Source: Scatophagus argus (taxonomy: Eukaryota > Chordata > Actinopteri > Scatophagidae). From it: 64,000 bases of DNA. Made by a program: the position numbers and the translations under genes. The notes beneath the pieces were generated by a model. The model saw only the letters and a program-made list of their open reading frames with translations, did no database searches and was not told the DNA's origin. The stretch covers positions 22,143,535 to 22,207,534 of the forward strand of contig NC_058503.1 in NCBI RefSeq assembly GCF_020382885.2, in the 5' to 3' direction. Positions 1-8,572 of this stretch are shown piece by piece (the first letter of the stretch is position 1; each line of letters begins with the position of its first letter).

Positions 1-596
1 ATGACAATATTGCTTGTGTAATTACAGGATTGCAACAAATGACTGTGTAATAAAGGGATCTTTCTGTCAATAAAATAAAAAAGAAAAAATGCACATATTT
101 TATATTTTCCCACAGCCAAAGGAAATGTATTCAAATTGCTGCTCTGATTAAGCTTTGCCGAAATTCAGTCAGGAAAACTACATTTTTACAGTCTTTTCCC
201 ATGATCTTTAACAGTGTCCTCTCTCTGTTGTCACTCAGCTGTCATTTCAGCTTTACATCAGTCCACAAACCACCTACACCCCTCCGCCACCGTCTCCAGG
301 ACGTCCACAGTCCACCTTCATGAGCAGCACCAGTCTTCACCACATCACCACTGTCTTGGCTCCAGGACGAACACTTCTCCATTATTTCTCTGGGCTCAAA
401 AAATTCTCTATACTCTATGTGGCAATTTGAGAAACAAAGACTACTCATATATTATATTATTGCAAGTAGTTACACATTGCTGAAGTGAACAGCTGCTTAT
501 GCACTGTGAGCAGGTAGGCCTGCTAGCAGTTTCAAGCCATTAGTTTTATGTGGGTCTTAAAAACCAATCGCAAGTTCCTCTCAAACAGAGGATGGT
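1..596. other. Intergenic, no gene seen
   Basis: AT-rich sequence without a supported coding exon or recognised repeat. The open frames near 214-483 lack codon structure or any protein similarity I recognise. The right edge abuts the first protamine-related duplicated unit. Confidence 0.5.
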
Positions 597-751
597 TTTC
601 AAGCAGTCCAACATAACAATCTAATCCCAACAACCAATCACAGGAAGCTCACAGACAGCCAAACACAACATAACTGTTGTCATGACACAGAACCAAAAAG
701 GGTTCTCCTATGAGACAAGCTGACAAACCCTACATGGTTCTAGACAGCACC

Positions 752-757
752 TTTATG
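752..757 (-). promoter_or_regulatory. Possible variant polyadenylation signal for protamine
   Basis: CATAAA on the minus strand, about 104 bases past the protamine stop. No AATAAA is seen in this 3' flank. The hexamer is shared by the duplicated units. It is weak evidence by itself. Confidence 0.3.
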
Positions 758-860
758 TCCCAACGTTTACTTTGACATTATACAATATGAATGGTATGTA
801 AGGCTTAACCAAATTGCTTCAATCATTTTAACGGCTAAGCTACATGGTTTATGCCGCTGC

Positions 861-968
861 TTAGCGTCTGCGTCGGACAACTCTCCTACGTCTGCGAGAC
901 GGGAGGGACCTGCGGCCCCCCCTGCGCCTGCGAACGGGTCGAACAGCCAGACTGCGTCTGCGTGGCAT
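861..968 (-). CDS. Protamine (sperm nuclear basic protein), intact copy
   Basis: This intronless minus-strand frame encodes a 35-residue protein: Met plus 34 residues, of which 19 are arginine. It starts MPRRR, has a central RPVRRRR and ends RRRRRVVRRRR before TAA. Teleost protamines replace histones in condensing sperm DNA; they are about 30-35 residues, begin with PRRR after Met removal, and come from tiny intronless genes. The sea-bass type as I recall it is 34 residues with the same C-terminal pattern. An in-frame ATG lies two codons upstream (972-974) in a poor context (T at -3). The ATG at 966-968 has A at -3 and gives the canonical MPRRR start, so I chose it. The longer form would be 37 residues. 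The promoter lies immediately upstream and the predicted 5' leader is very short, as in other fish protamine genes. The antisense strand shows spurious long frames because of the CGC/AGA codons. Confidence 0.87.
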   Translation of the reverse strand: MPRRRSLAVRPVRRRRGGRRSLPSRRRRRVVRRRR

Positions 969-1002
969 CGTCATGAAACAATAACTCTTTGTGTCGGGGT
1001 TC

Positions 1003-1094
1003 TATTTATAAACTTTCTCGCAAGGATATATGACGTCACAATTCAGATTCGTGACCAGTTTTAGTGGCACTGCCTTCTAACTAAAACAGCCAAT
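1003..1094 (-). promoter_or_regulatory. Protamine promoter: TATA box, CRE, inverted CCAAT
   Basis: Reading the minus strand, an inverted CCAAT box lies at 1090-1094, a perfect palindromic cAMP response element TGACGTCA at 1031-1038, and a TATA box TATAAATA at 1003-1010. The TATA box sits about 35-42 bases before the start codon, which places transcription initiation near 978 with a leader of roughly 10-15 bases. A CRE close to a TATA box is typical of post-meiotic testis genes driven by CREM-type activators. The same three sites recur with the same spacing at 4696-4787. Confidence 0.75.
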
Positions 1095-1317
1095 CACAGC
1101 CTGGGTGGTTTTCAAGCAGTCGACGAAACAAAACACAAGCGGTTTTACAACAACCAATCACAGGAAGCTCTCAGACAGCCAATCAAAACATAATTGTTTT
1201 CTGACACAGCACCAAAAAGGGTTCTCCTATTAGACAAGCTGGTGAACCCTATAAGGCTCTAGGTAGAACCTTTATGTCTCAAAGTTTACTTTGACATTAT
1301 ACAATATGAATGGTGTA

Positions 1318-1848
1318 CAGTGAACCCTCGCTATATCGCGCTTCACTTATCGCGGCTTCGCGTTTTTTTTTTTACAGTGCTTATATTTTCCGCGCTTTTT
1401 TTTTTTTACAGTGCATTGTGCTCTGAATCCTAATTGGCTTCGGGGCTTTACTGTATAGAAGTGAAAAAGTTGATATTGTTGATATTGACAACTACCCATA
1501 ACAATGTTCTTCTCTCGGGGAAAGACTCCTGCGCAGCCTTCCGTGGAAAAAGACGCTACAGCGCAGCGGAGTCAGGACGAAGAGGCACAGCTGGACGGAC
1601 TGTGAAATACGCGTGTGCGAGAATAAATCCTGTTTTATATCATAGTTTTTGTTAAAAAAAAAAACGTTAATATTTGTATTTCTTAAACACATTTTAGGCC
1701 TGAAAACAAGTTTTGATGTTTTGTTTCATTCTATAGTACAATATTGCATTGTAAAATAATAGTAAAAATAAAGATATCTACTTCGCGGATTTCACTTATC
1801 GCGGGTTATTTTTGGAACGCAACCCCCGCGATAAACGAGGGTTCACTG
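1318..1848. mobile_element. Nonautonomous TA-flanked DNA transposon (Tc1/mariner-pogo type MITE)
   Basis: The 531-bp element starts CAGTGAACCCTCG and ends with its exact reverse complement, CGAGGGTTCACTG. Both ends continue into a TATCGCG-rich subterminal region (TTCACTTATCGCGG near each end). It is flanked by a TA duplication at 1316-1317 and 1849-1850. The sister copy near 5004 reads GGTGTATAAGG without the element, so the empty site is directly visible. The interior has two runs of T followed by ACAGTGC and no transposase. TA target sites and CAG-beginning termini fit the Tc1/mariner superfamily, probably pogo/Tigger-like. The exact family needs a repeat-library match. Confidence 0.85.
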
Positions 1849-1914
1849 TATAAGGCTCAACCAAACTGCTTCAGTCATTTTTAACGCCTGAGCTACATGT
1901 TTAATGTTTAATGC

Positions 1915-1989
1915 TTAGCGTCTGCGTCGGCCAGCGTCTCCTACGTCTGCGAGACGCGAGGGACCTGCGGACCCTCCTGTGCCTGCGAA
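1915..1989 (-). pseudogene. Protamine pseudogene copy, 5'-truncated and frameshifted
   Basis: The minus strand matches the intact copy from the second half of the protein to the stop position (TTA at 1915-1917). The first third, including the start codon, is missing: compared with 5071-5179, a stretch of about 35 bases is deleted at 1989. Near the C-terminus the segment that reads GTTGTCC in the intact gene is CGCTGGCC, one base longer. The frame therefore leaves RRRRR into WPTQTLSIKH and a later stop. The encoded part still reads as arginine-rich. No promoter lies directly upstream; the 1996-2366 segment replaces it. Confidence 0.75.
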
Positions 1990-1995
1990 AGGGGC

Positions 1996-2366
1996 GGCGG
2001 TGGTTGTTTTCTCTTTTATTTACTTGCAGTTCCCACATATCTACCACAAACCACCAAATTCCACCTTTAAATGGGTATCTCTTTTTCAGAGCAGAATTAA
2101 AAACAGTGCTAAAATTAAACAGTCCAAAAGCTCACGACCATGGTCCAATCTTTGTCCCCTGCAGCGCCAGCGCCGTCCCTTCCGCCACGCCGATTAGGCA
2201 GCAGTCTATTCTGCAAACACGGTTTCAAGGTTCGTCTCAGCCTGCAGCTAACAGTTTGTCGGCCTGGGACTCACAGCTTTTGGGCAGAAGCGCAGTTCGC
2301 ATCCAAAGGCCTCCTACACCGTTGCTGGTGTCATCTGGTCGGCCCTCGAGGTCCCCTACGAGGTCC
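1996..2366 (-). repeat. Unidentified segment fused 5' of the protamine remnant, copy 1
   Basis: About 370 bp, nearly identical to 5185-5556. On the minus strand it carries AATAAA at 2015-2020, a few tens of bases before the junction with the protamine remnant, so it may be the 3' end of another transcript. Frames are open in several directions, but I recognise no protein. The GC content is high relative to its surroundings. Confidence 0.5.
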
Positions 2367-2790
2367 CCTAGAAAATGCATGGATGGATAAATTCAAGTTA
2401 ATAAAAGGAACAACAGTTCATTTTTTACACATCAATTTGGATTAATGCAGTAATTTCATTGTCATGGATGTGATATGACTCCCTATTGACCAAAATCGTG
2501 AGCATATAGGCAACTTGCATATATTTAACAGCAGTTACGCATAGTACAAATATTCCAAAACTCTAAAAATGACAGTAAGATTGTATACAACAGGCTGAAA
2601 CTAGATAAAACATAAAAGTTAGTCCTGGCCCACAGAGCACAATGACTTTCCTGGTCTCTCTGACTCTGTCTCATCAGATTCTCCTGCATTTTCTTCCTCT
2701 CCCTCTTCATCACCATCTTCTCCTATCACAGGCTGATACTCATCCTCATCCTTTTCCTCCTCTGACAGCTCCAAATCTGAATCTCACTCT
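2367..2790 (-). repeat. Duplicated segment with acidic frame, copy 1
   Basis: Matches 6028-6398 almost throughout, starting at the phrase TAGAAAATG followed by GGATGGATAAATTCAAG. Copy 1 has 15 extra bases at about 2676-2690 relative to copy 2. It runs directly into the 805-bp duplicated unit. Confidence 0.7.
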
Positions 2791-2826
2791 ATTATCCGGT
2801 ACAGAATCCTCTCTGCTTCACTTCTC
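2619..2826 (-). pseudogene. Acidic protein fragment, possibly the N-terminus of a piggyBac-type transposase
   Basis: On the minus strand a TTGTAG acceptor-like site precedes a frame reading RSEAERILYRIIE. An in-frame TGA (2784-2786) follows, then 54 codons rich in Asp/Glu/Ser (DSDLELSEEE at the start, VGQD at the end) to TAA at 2619-2621. An acidic, serine-rich N-terminal region following a short basic/helical start is typical of piggyBac-family transposases. The catalytic DDE region is absent. The internal stop, missing C-terminus and embedding in duplications mark it as a fragment. It could instead be a fragment of an unrelated acidic host gene. Confidence 0.35.
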
Positions 2827-3592
2827 CTACAACAAAGTGCAATCATTAAATACATTAAAATGAGCCGGGTGTCCACTACAATTGACATTCATTAAATGAC
2901 TGTTATTTCAAAACACAAATAATAAAACTGTTTTCAGATGTAAAAATATTGTTACTGACATGGTAATAAACAAGAATATATATAATTATCATGGAAAAAA
3001 TAGCAACAGATAAAGAATATTTGACTTACCTATAAACCTACCTACTTACCTTTCTATAAAATGTGCCTGCAGGTATGGCCGTCATCTTGATAGAGAAAAA
3101 AAGCATTTTTATTATTTCATTGTAGTTTCTTTCATTTTGGGTTGCAAACCCATCGCTGGAAGGCGTCCCCTGCAGGGGGGCGGCTTCCAGCGAAGGGTTC
3201 CCAGCATGCAAACCCATCGCTGGTAAGGCGTCCCCTGCAGGGGGGCGGCTTCCAGCGAAGGGTTCCCAGCATGCAAACCCATCGCAAACCCATCGCACCA
3301 GCATTCAAACCCATCGCTGGAAGGCGTCCCCTGCAGGGGGGCGGCTTCCATCGAAGGGCTCCCAGCATGCAAACCCATCGCAAACCCATCACACCAGCAT
3401 GCAAACCCATCGCTGGAAGGCGTCCCCTGCAGGGGGGAGGCTTCCAGCGAAGGGTTTGCATATAATAATTAAACAAAAAAAAAGTTCAAAATAAACCTAA
3501 AAATAATAAAACCTGCAATGCAAAAAAAAAAAACAGTCAACACATAACATCCACAAACAGCAATAAACAATGACTTACACACTTCACACACT
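2788..3592. repeat. 805-bp tandem duplication, copy 1
   Basis: Unique sequence (2788-3146), a minisatellite (3147-3459) and a 3' flank (3460-3592). It repeats directly from 3593 at an offset of exactly 805 bases until the arrays diverge in length. Short runs of A vary between copies. The high similarity suggests a recent duplication. Confidence 0.85.
3147..3459. repeat. Palindromic minisatellite array 1 (4 cores)
   Basis: Unit of about 64 bp with four copies of a 39-bp imperfect palindrome, the first at 3154-3192. Its outer arms are CGCTGGAAG and CTTCCAGCG and its centre is the perfect palindrome CCCCTGCAGGGG. Cores are separated by GAAGGGTTCCCAGCATGCAAACC-type spacers, with AAACCCATCGC sometimes repeated. 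Long antisense and sense frames across it are repeat artefacts. Confidence 0.9.
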
Positions 3593-4643
3593 TCTATTAT
3601 CCGGTACAGAATCCTCTCTGCTTCACTTCTCCTACAACAAAGTGCAATCATTAAATACATTAAAATGAGCCGGGTGTCCACTACAATTGACATTCATTAA
3701 ATGACTGTTATTTCAAAACACAAATAATAAAACTGTTTTCAGATGTAAAAATATTGTTACTGACATGGTAATAAACAAGAATATATATAATTATCATGGA
3801 AAAAATAGCAACAGATAAAGAATATTTGACTTACCTATAAACCTACCTACTTACCTTTCTATAAAATGTGCCTGCAGGTATGGCCGTCATCTTGATAGAG
3901 AAAAAAAGCATTTTTATTATTTCATTGTAGTTTCTTTCATTTTGGGTTGCAAACCCATCGCTGGAAGGCGTCCCCTGCAGGGGGGCGGCTTCCAGCGAAG
4001 GGCTCCCAGCATGCAAACCCATCGCTGGTAAGGCGTCCCCTGCAGGGGGGCGGCTTCCAGCGAAGGGTTCCCAGCATGCAAACCCATCGCAAACCCATCG
4101 CACCAGCATTCAAACCCATCGCTGGAAGGCGTCCCCTGCAGGGGGGCGGCTTCCAGCGAAGGGTTCCCAGCATGCAAACCCATCGCAAACCCATCACACC
4201 AGCATTCAAACCCATCGCTGGAAGGCGTCCCCTGCAGGGGGGCGGCTTCCATCGAAGGGCTCCCAGCATGCAAACCCATCGCTGGAAGGCGTCCCCTGCA
4301 GGGGGGCGGCTTCCAGCGAAGGGTTCCCAGCATGCAAACCCATCGCAAACCCATCGCACCAGCATGCAAACCCATCGCTGGAAGGCGTCCCCTGCAGGGG
4401 GGCGGCTTCCATCGAAGGGCTCCCAGCATGCAAACCCATCGCAAACCCATCGCACCAGCATTCAAACCCATCGCTGGAAGGCGTCCCCTGCAGGGGGGCG
4501 CCTTCCAGCGAAGGGTTTGCATATAATAATTAAACAAAAAAAAATTTCAAAATAAACCTAAAAATAATAAAACCTGCAATACAAAAAAAAACAGTCAACA
4601 CATAACATCCACAAACAGCAATAAACAATGACTTACACACTTC
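3593..4643. repeat. Tandem duplication, copy 2 with expanded array
   Basis: Second copy of the 2788-3592 unit. It is about 250 bp longer because its minisatellite has seven cores instead of four. Its 3' flank (4520-4643) matches 3459-3589 and then joins protamine-promoter-derived sequence at about 4643. Confidence 0.85.
3952..4523. repeat. Palindromic minisatellite array 2 (7 cores)
   Basis: Same unit as array 1, with palindromic cores beginning near 3958, 4022, 4116, 4213, 4278, 4376 and 4472. Spacer length alternates between a short form and a longer form with duplicated AAACCCATCGC. This pattern points to higher-order units formed by unequal exchange. Confidence 0.9.
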
Positions 4644-4661
4644 CCGGTGCCTAGGGTCCAT
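4633..4661 (-). other. Short candidate first exon joined to a protamine-type promoter
   Basis: On the minus strand the ATG at 4659-4661 aligns with the protamine start relative to the copied TATA box. It reads MDPRHREVCK instead of MPRRR. A GTAAGT donor-like sequence follows at once, at the edge of the duplicated 3593-4643 unit. One reading joins it to the RSEAERILYRIIE exon in the neighbouring unit. No transcript evidence is available, so it may be nonfunctional. Confidence 0.25.
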
Positions 4662-4695
4662 TGCGATAAAACAACAAATCTTTGTGTCGGGGTTC

Positions 4696-4787
4696 TATTT
4701 ATAAACTTTCTCGCAAGGATATATGACGTCACAATTCGGATTCGTGACCAGTTTTAGTGGCACCGCCTTCTAACTAAAACAGCCAAT
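4696..4787 (-). promoter_or_regulatory. Second protamine-type promoter copy
   Basis: Inverted CCAAT at 4783-4787, TGACGTCA at 4724-4731 and TATAAATA at 4696-4703, spaced as in the promoter of the intact gene. All three sites are unchanged. Downstream it no longer drives a protamine frame but the short MDPRHR start at 4661. Confidence 0.65.
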
Positions 4788-5070
4788 CACAGCCTGGGTG
4801 GTTTTCAAGCAGTCCAATGAAACACAAGCGGTTTTACAACAACCAATCACAGGAAGCTCTCAGACAGCCAATCAAAACATAATTGTTTTTTGACACAGCA
4901 CCAAAAAGGGTTCTCCTATTAGACAAGCTGGTGAACCCTATAAGGTTCTAGGTAGAACCTTTATGTCTCAAAGTTTACTTTGACATTATACAATATGAAT
5001 GGTGTATAAGGCTCAACCAAACTGCTTCAGTCATTTTTAACGCCTGAGCTACATGTTTAATGTTTAATGC

Positions 5071-5179
5071 TTAGCGTCTGCGTCGGCCAGCGTCTCCTAC
5101 GTCTGCGAGACCCGAGGGACCTGCGGACCCTCCTGTGCCTGCGAACGGGGCGAGCAGCCAGACTGCGTCTGTGTCAAAA
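5071..5179 (-). pseudogene. Protamine pseudogene copy, start lost and frameshifted
   Basis: The full length of the protamine frame is alignable. The ATG position reads TTT and the second codon is TGA. The next codons give RRSLAARPVRRHRRVRRS, close to the intact protein. The same one-base excess near the C-terminus as in 1915-1989 (CGCTGGCC for GTTGTCC) shifts the frame past the normal stop at 5071-5073. The shared frameshift shows that these two copies descend from one damaged ancestor. Like the other remnant, it is fused upstream to the unidentified 370-bp segment instead of the promoter. Confidence 0.78.
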
Positions 5180-5184
5180 GGGGC

Positions 5185-5556
5185 GGCGGTGGTTGTTTTC
5201 TCTTTTATTTACTTGCAGTTCCCACATATCTACCACAAACCACCAAATTCCACCTTTAAATGGGTATCTCTTTTTAAGAGCAGAATTAAAAACAGTGCTA
5301 AAATTAAACAGTCCAAAAGCTCACGACCATGGTCCAATCTTTGTCCCCTGCAGCGCCAGCGCCGTCCCTTCCGCCACGCCGATTAGGCAGCAGTCTATTC
5401 TGCAAACACGGTTTCAAGGTTCGTCTCAGCCTGCAGCTAACAGTTTGTCGGCCTGGGACTCACAGCTTTTGGGCAGAAGCGCAGTTCGCATCCGAAGGCC
5501 TCCTACACCGTTGCTGGTGTCATCTGGTCGGCCCTCGAGGTCCCCTGCCGCCACCG
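5185..5556 (-). repeat. Unidentified segment fused 5' of the protamine remnant, copy 2
   Basis: Near-identical to 1996-2366, with an AATAAA on the minus strand shortly before the protamine remnant. Beyond 5556 the two copies part: this one continues into different GC-rich sequence to about 5640. Confidence 0.5.
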
Positions 5557-6027
5557 CTTCCCGGCGTGTCAGCGTCCGTTCAGAAAAAGCGCGTTTGCAT
5601 CTGGCTACCTGGCCTGCTTATCAACCAACCTGTTGTAACGGCTAATTGGCTGGTGCAGCTGTCAGTCAAAGATTGCATTCACTGCCTAAAATCATATCCG
5701 TGTGATTTCCTATCTATTTGGACTTAAAAAACATACAATTTTAATTTTTTGAACATATTTATAATATTAGTTTCACACCATGTCCACTGTGGAGTACAAC
5801 AGGACGACTTCCGTGTCAAAATAGAATTGAATTCAGAATATTAAAAAATGAACAGATTATGTCTTTAGAGTGATATTAACCCAAGAACACATTTCATTTG
5901 ATAAGAATAAATAAATAAAATTCTGTATCACTTTTCTGTTGCTTGTTGCTTACAAGGACAAAAAAACATGTATTTAGTTCAACAGTGAACTATAGAATAA
6001 GACACAGAACATAAGCAGTTCTGCATT
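5557..6027. other. Unassigned sequence inside the duplicated block
   Basis: GC-rich to about 5640, then AT-rich. There is no counterpart elsewhere in the window and no recognisable gene. The plus-strand frame to 5727 is open by chance as far as I can judge. Confidence 0.4.
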
Positions 6028-6398
6028 TCTTTATAGAAAATGGATGGATGGATAAATTCAAGTTAATAAAAGGAATAACAGTTCATTTTTTACACATCAA
6101 TTTGGCTTAATGCAGCAATTTCATTGTCATGGATGTGATATGACTCCCTATTGACCAAAATCGTGAGCATATAGGCAACTTGCATATATTTAACAGCAGT
6201 TACGCATAGTACAAATATTCCAAAACTCTAAAAATGACAGTAAGATTGTATACAACAGGCTGAAACTAGATAAAACATACAAGTTAGTCCTGGCCCACAG
6301 AGCACAATGACTTTCCTGGTCTCTCTGACTCTGTCTCATTTTCTTCCTCTCCCTCTTCATCACCATCTTCTCCTATCACAGGCTGATACTCATCCTTT
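6028..6398 (-). repeat. Duplicated segment with acidic frame, copy 2
   Basis: Second copy of 2367-2770. Within the acidic reading frame it lacks 15 bases, so the frame is kept. It ends abruptly at CATCC near 6396, where the partner continues toward the upstream exon, so this copy is 5'-truncated. Confidence 0.65.
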
Positions 6399-8572
6399 TA
6401 CCCGTTTACCCGGGTGCTCCAGTTTGCCCCCATATACTCATTAAAACTGCAAAGAGATAGATAGAAAGATGTGGCAATATTTATGCCTGTTTTTACTGAG
6501 AATTAATTATACTTTGTGAATAGGTTCTTCACAAATTAATCTAGTAAATGCAACATATTTTTGTTATTTCCTTCATTCGCTAACAGCACAGCACTGACTC
6601 AGTTAACATTTTGGTCCACTTGCTTTGATAATCACACAGTGACACATGGCACCATAAGTAAAATATTTCTATGAATTATTTAAGTCATTTTAAAGAAGGA
6701 AAAAGTGCTTTTCTTCAAAACAAATGTTTTTTGGTGTCTTTAGTTTGGTTTTGGACTGTTGATCACAACAAAACAAGACGAGTGGTTTTTCCAAAAGCAC
6801 AACTAATCCATTGATGAAAACAAGCAAGCAGTGCCACGGCTCAAAAAAGGCTGGGAAACACTGAAGAAGAAGATCACTATTCCAACATTGGCCTCAGAGT
6901 GGTGGCATCACTGAGCGCGGATCCTGTAGCAACTTAAAATTTAAGTTCCCTCTGCACATCTGTAGCATCAAGTAGCATGAAATAGTAGGCACCTGTTCTG
7001 TCAAAGTTTAGACAATTTTCTATTATTTCACATAAGCTCACAGAACTCTTGGTGGTAGGAATATATGCTGCCCAATACAATCCAACAGAACAACTCCAAA
7101 TGCCAAAAACTTACTAAGCTTAGACATTTTCAGTGTCACTTGGTCCCAGGTCGTCATGAATGCCGTCTATCATAACAACCAGCTCCTCTTGACCGAAGCA
7201 GGTGGCATGTGATTCCATGTCCATTTTCAGCAGACACAACAAACACAGATTGTTAAGGGAACGAGGGCCTGACGAAGAAATCTGAGTTAACAAAGAGAGT
7301 TCACAGTTGTTGTTTTCAGTTCTGTGTCAGGGATGTCACAGTGATGTTTAGAGCTGAAGGACCCCGCGAGCAGCCGTAACAGGAGTGGAAAGTGTGTGTT
7401 TTTAAATCATTTTGGAAGCAAAATGTTCTTATCTATAATATCTGCCGTTTGTAATGCAGCATTCAATAATGTCATGGATTTCATAACACCACAATGACTT
7501 CTACTATCTGGTTCATGGGATTATAAAAAGTTTCGTACTGTTAAGTAAGTGATGATATAACACCGTAAAACAATAAGAGTGAAAGCGATTAAGATAAACC
7601 ATGACATAAAGATGAAGCAGGATTCGTGGTAAGGCATATATGGATCCCTGTAAGAGTGTCTTTTAATCATTGTTCTAAAGAACTTCCTGGTACTCTTCGT
7701 GGGAAAATACAAGTGCATCATAAATTATCCACTCACCAGTGTCGTATGGGAACTTGTTGGTGCTGGTTGAAGTTCAGATGAAGGTGTAAGTGACGAAAGA
7801 GACGAGGCCACATGTGGCCCAGGGGCCCGGACAGTGAGACAGGCTGTCGGGCTGACAGACTGGTCCCAGTGTCTGCGGTAACACAATCACTCTCTTACGT
7901 AATGAGGAGGCATTGGAGTGTATTGGATTAACGAGCGTAACTTGTTAATCGCTGATTTCGATGTTTTTGATTAATGTGACAGATTCCGTTTTGTATGGGA
8001 AAATGCATCAACAAAAACGGAAGCTTAATGTCTCACACTAACCTACAGAGGTTAATTATCAGAGGTAGAAAACAGCCTGTGGTTGCAGAATGTCATTTAT
8101 CAGTTCATTAAAATTTTGTAATAAAATCAATTTGTAAAAAATCATGGAACATCTTGAACATCAATGGACCACACTCAAAAACTTCCTAAAAGTGATCTGC
8201 AGATTTCAGTCATTACGATGTTTTTCACAAGCTGAACTATACGTAAAGTTAAAAGTTATGTAAAGTGTAAGTTGGACAGGCTAATCAGTTACCCAACCAT
8301 CCTCAATTAGTCATCCAAACAACACATCAGTAACCCTTTAAGCTGCCAACCAACCAGTCTGCTTAGCAAGCAAGAGTACAAAAAAGCCTGCACATCCATA
8401 ATCCCACACGCTGAATTTAGTCTTACATACTCTATACATCATCTAACCTAATTACACGGCTTCAAGTACTATTGCTGGCTCTGTCCATGTACTTCTGTGG
8501 ACCTTTGGTGTGGGGTTGTGGAGCATCCCTCTGTAAAGGACAAGCAGCCAACAACAACAGAGAGTTTTACTT
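6399..8572. other. Intergenic, including one hAT-like terminus
   Basis: No coding exon seen. The tract 6823-6863 (listed separately) resembles a hAT transposon end. The remainder is unremarkable AT-rich sequence between the duplicated block and the 3' end of gtpbp8. Confidence 0.5.
6823..6863 (-). mobile_element. hAT-like terminal fragment
   Basis: On the minus strand it begins CAGTGTTTCCCAGCC, then TTTTTTGAGCCGTGGCAC. This style of terminus is common to nonautonomous hAT elements in fish. I could not find the opposite terminus or an 8-bp target duplication, so only a fragment is claimed. Confidence 0.35.

Larger units (their letters stand above)
597..1107 (-). repeat. Protamine duplication unit A (promoter, intact gene, 3' flank)
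   Basis: A unit of about 515 bp that begins again at about 1110: the phrase GGTTTTCAAGCAGTC occurs at both boundaries and again near 4800. Read on the minus strand it runs promoter (about 1094 to 1003), protamine coding sequence (968 to 861), then 3' flank. The 3' flank (about 597-860) reappears next to the two damaged copies, with many substitutions. The unit therefore looks like one member of a small tandem gene array. Its left edge fades near 597, where similarity to the other copies is lost. Confidence 0.7.
1108..2366 (-). repeat. Protamine duplication unit B, interrupted by a transposon
   Basis: This unit matches 4799-5556 closely from GTGGTTTTCAAGCAGTC through the damaged protamine copy to the CTCGAGGTCCCC segment. 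The main difference is the 531-bp insertion at 1318-1848. It contains the 3' flank (1108-1317 and 1851-1914), the protamine remnant (1915-1989) and a 370-bp segment (1996-2366) unrelated to the intact gene. Confidence 0.7.
4650..5556 (-). repeat. Protamine duplication unit C
   Basis: Continues the protamine array homology. On the minus strand it runs the 5185-5556 segment, a damaged protamine copy (5179-5071), the 3' flank, the intergenic part, then a second promoter ending at the ATG near 4660. It lacks the MITE seen in unit B, which proves that insertion came after the duplication or was never copied. Confidence 0.7.

Noticed and set aside
1911..2390. Plus-strand frame of 159 codons, with a longer version at 5067-5645
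   Set aside because: It runs antisense through the arginine-rich protamine remnants and the duplicated 370-bp segment. Codons are mirror images of CGC/AGA, and no protein is recognisable.
2140..2445. Plus-strand frame shared by 2140-2445 and 5329-5727
   Set aside because: It is open in both copies because the copies are recent duplicates, not because of constraint. The ends differ and no homologue is recognised.
3147..4523. CRISPR-like array
   Set aside because: Repeats and spacers are both repeated, the units are tandem, and the genome is vertebrate.
3132..4555. Several long frames on both strands, up to 206 codons
   Set aside because: All are translations of the palindromic minisatellite. 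The 64-bp unit keeps frames open by chance and both strands look alike because of the palindrome.
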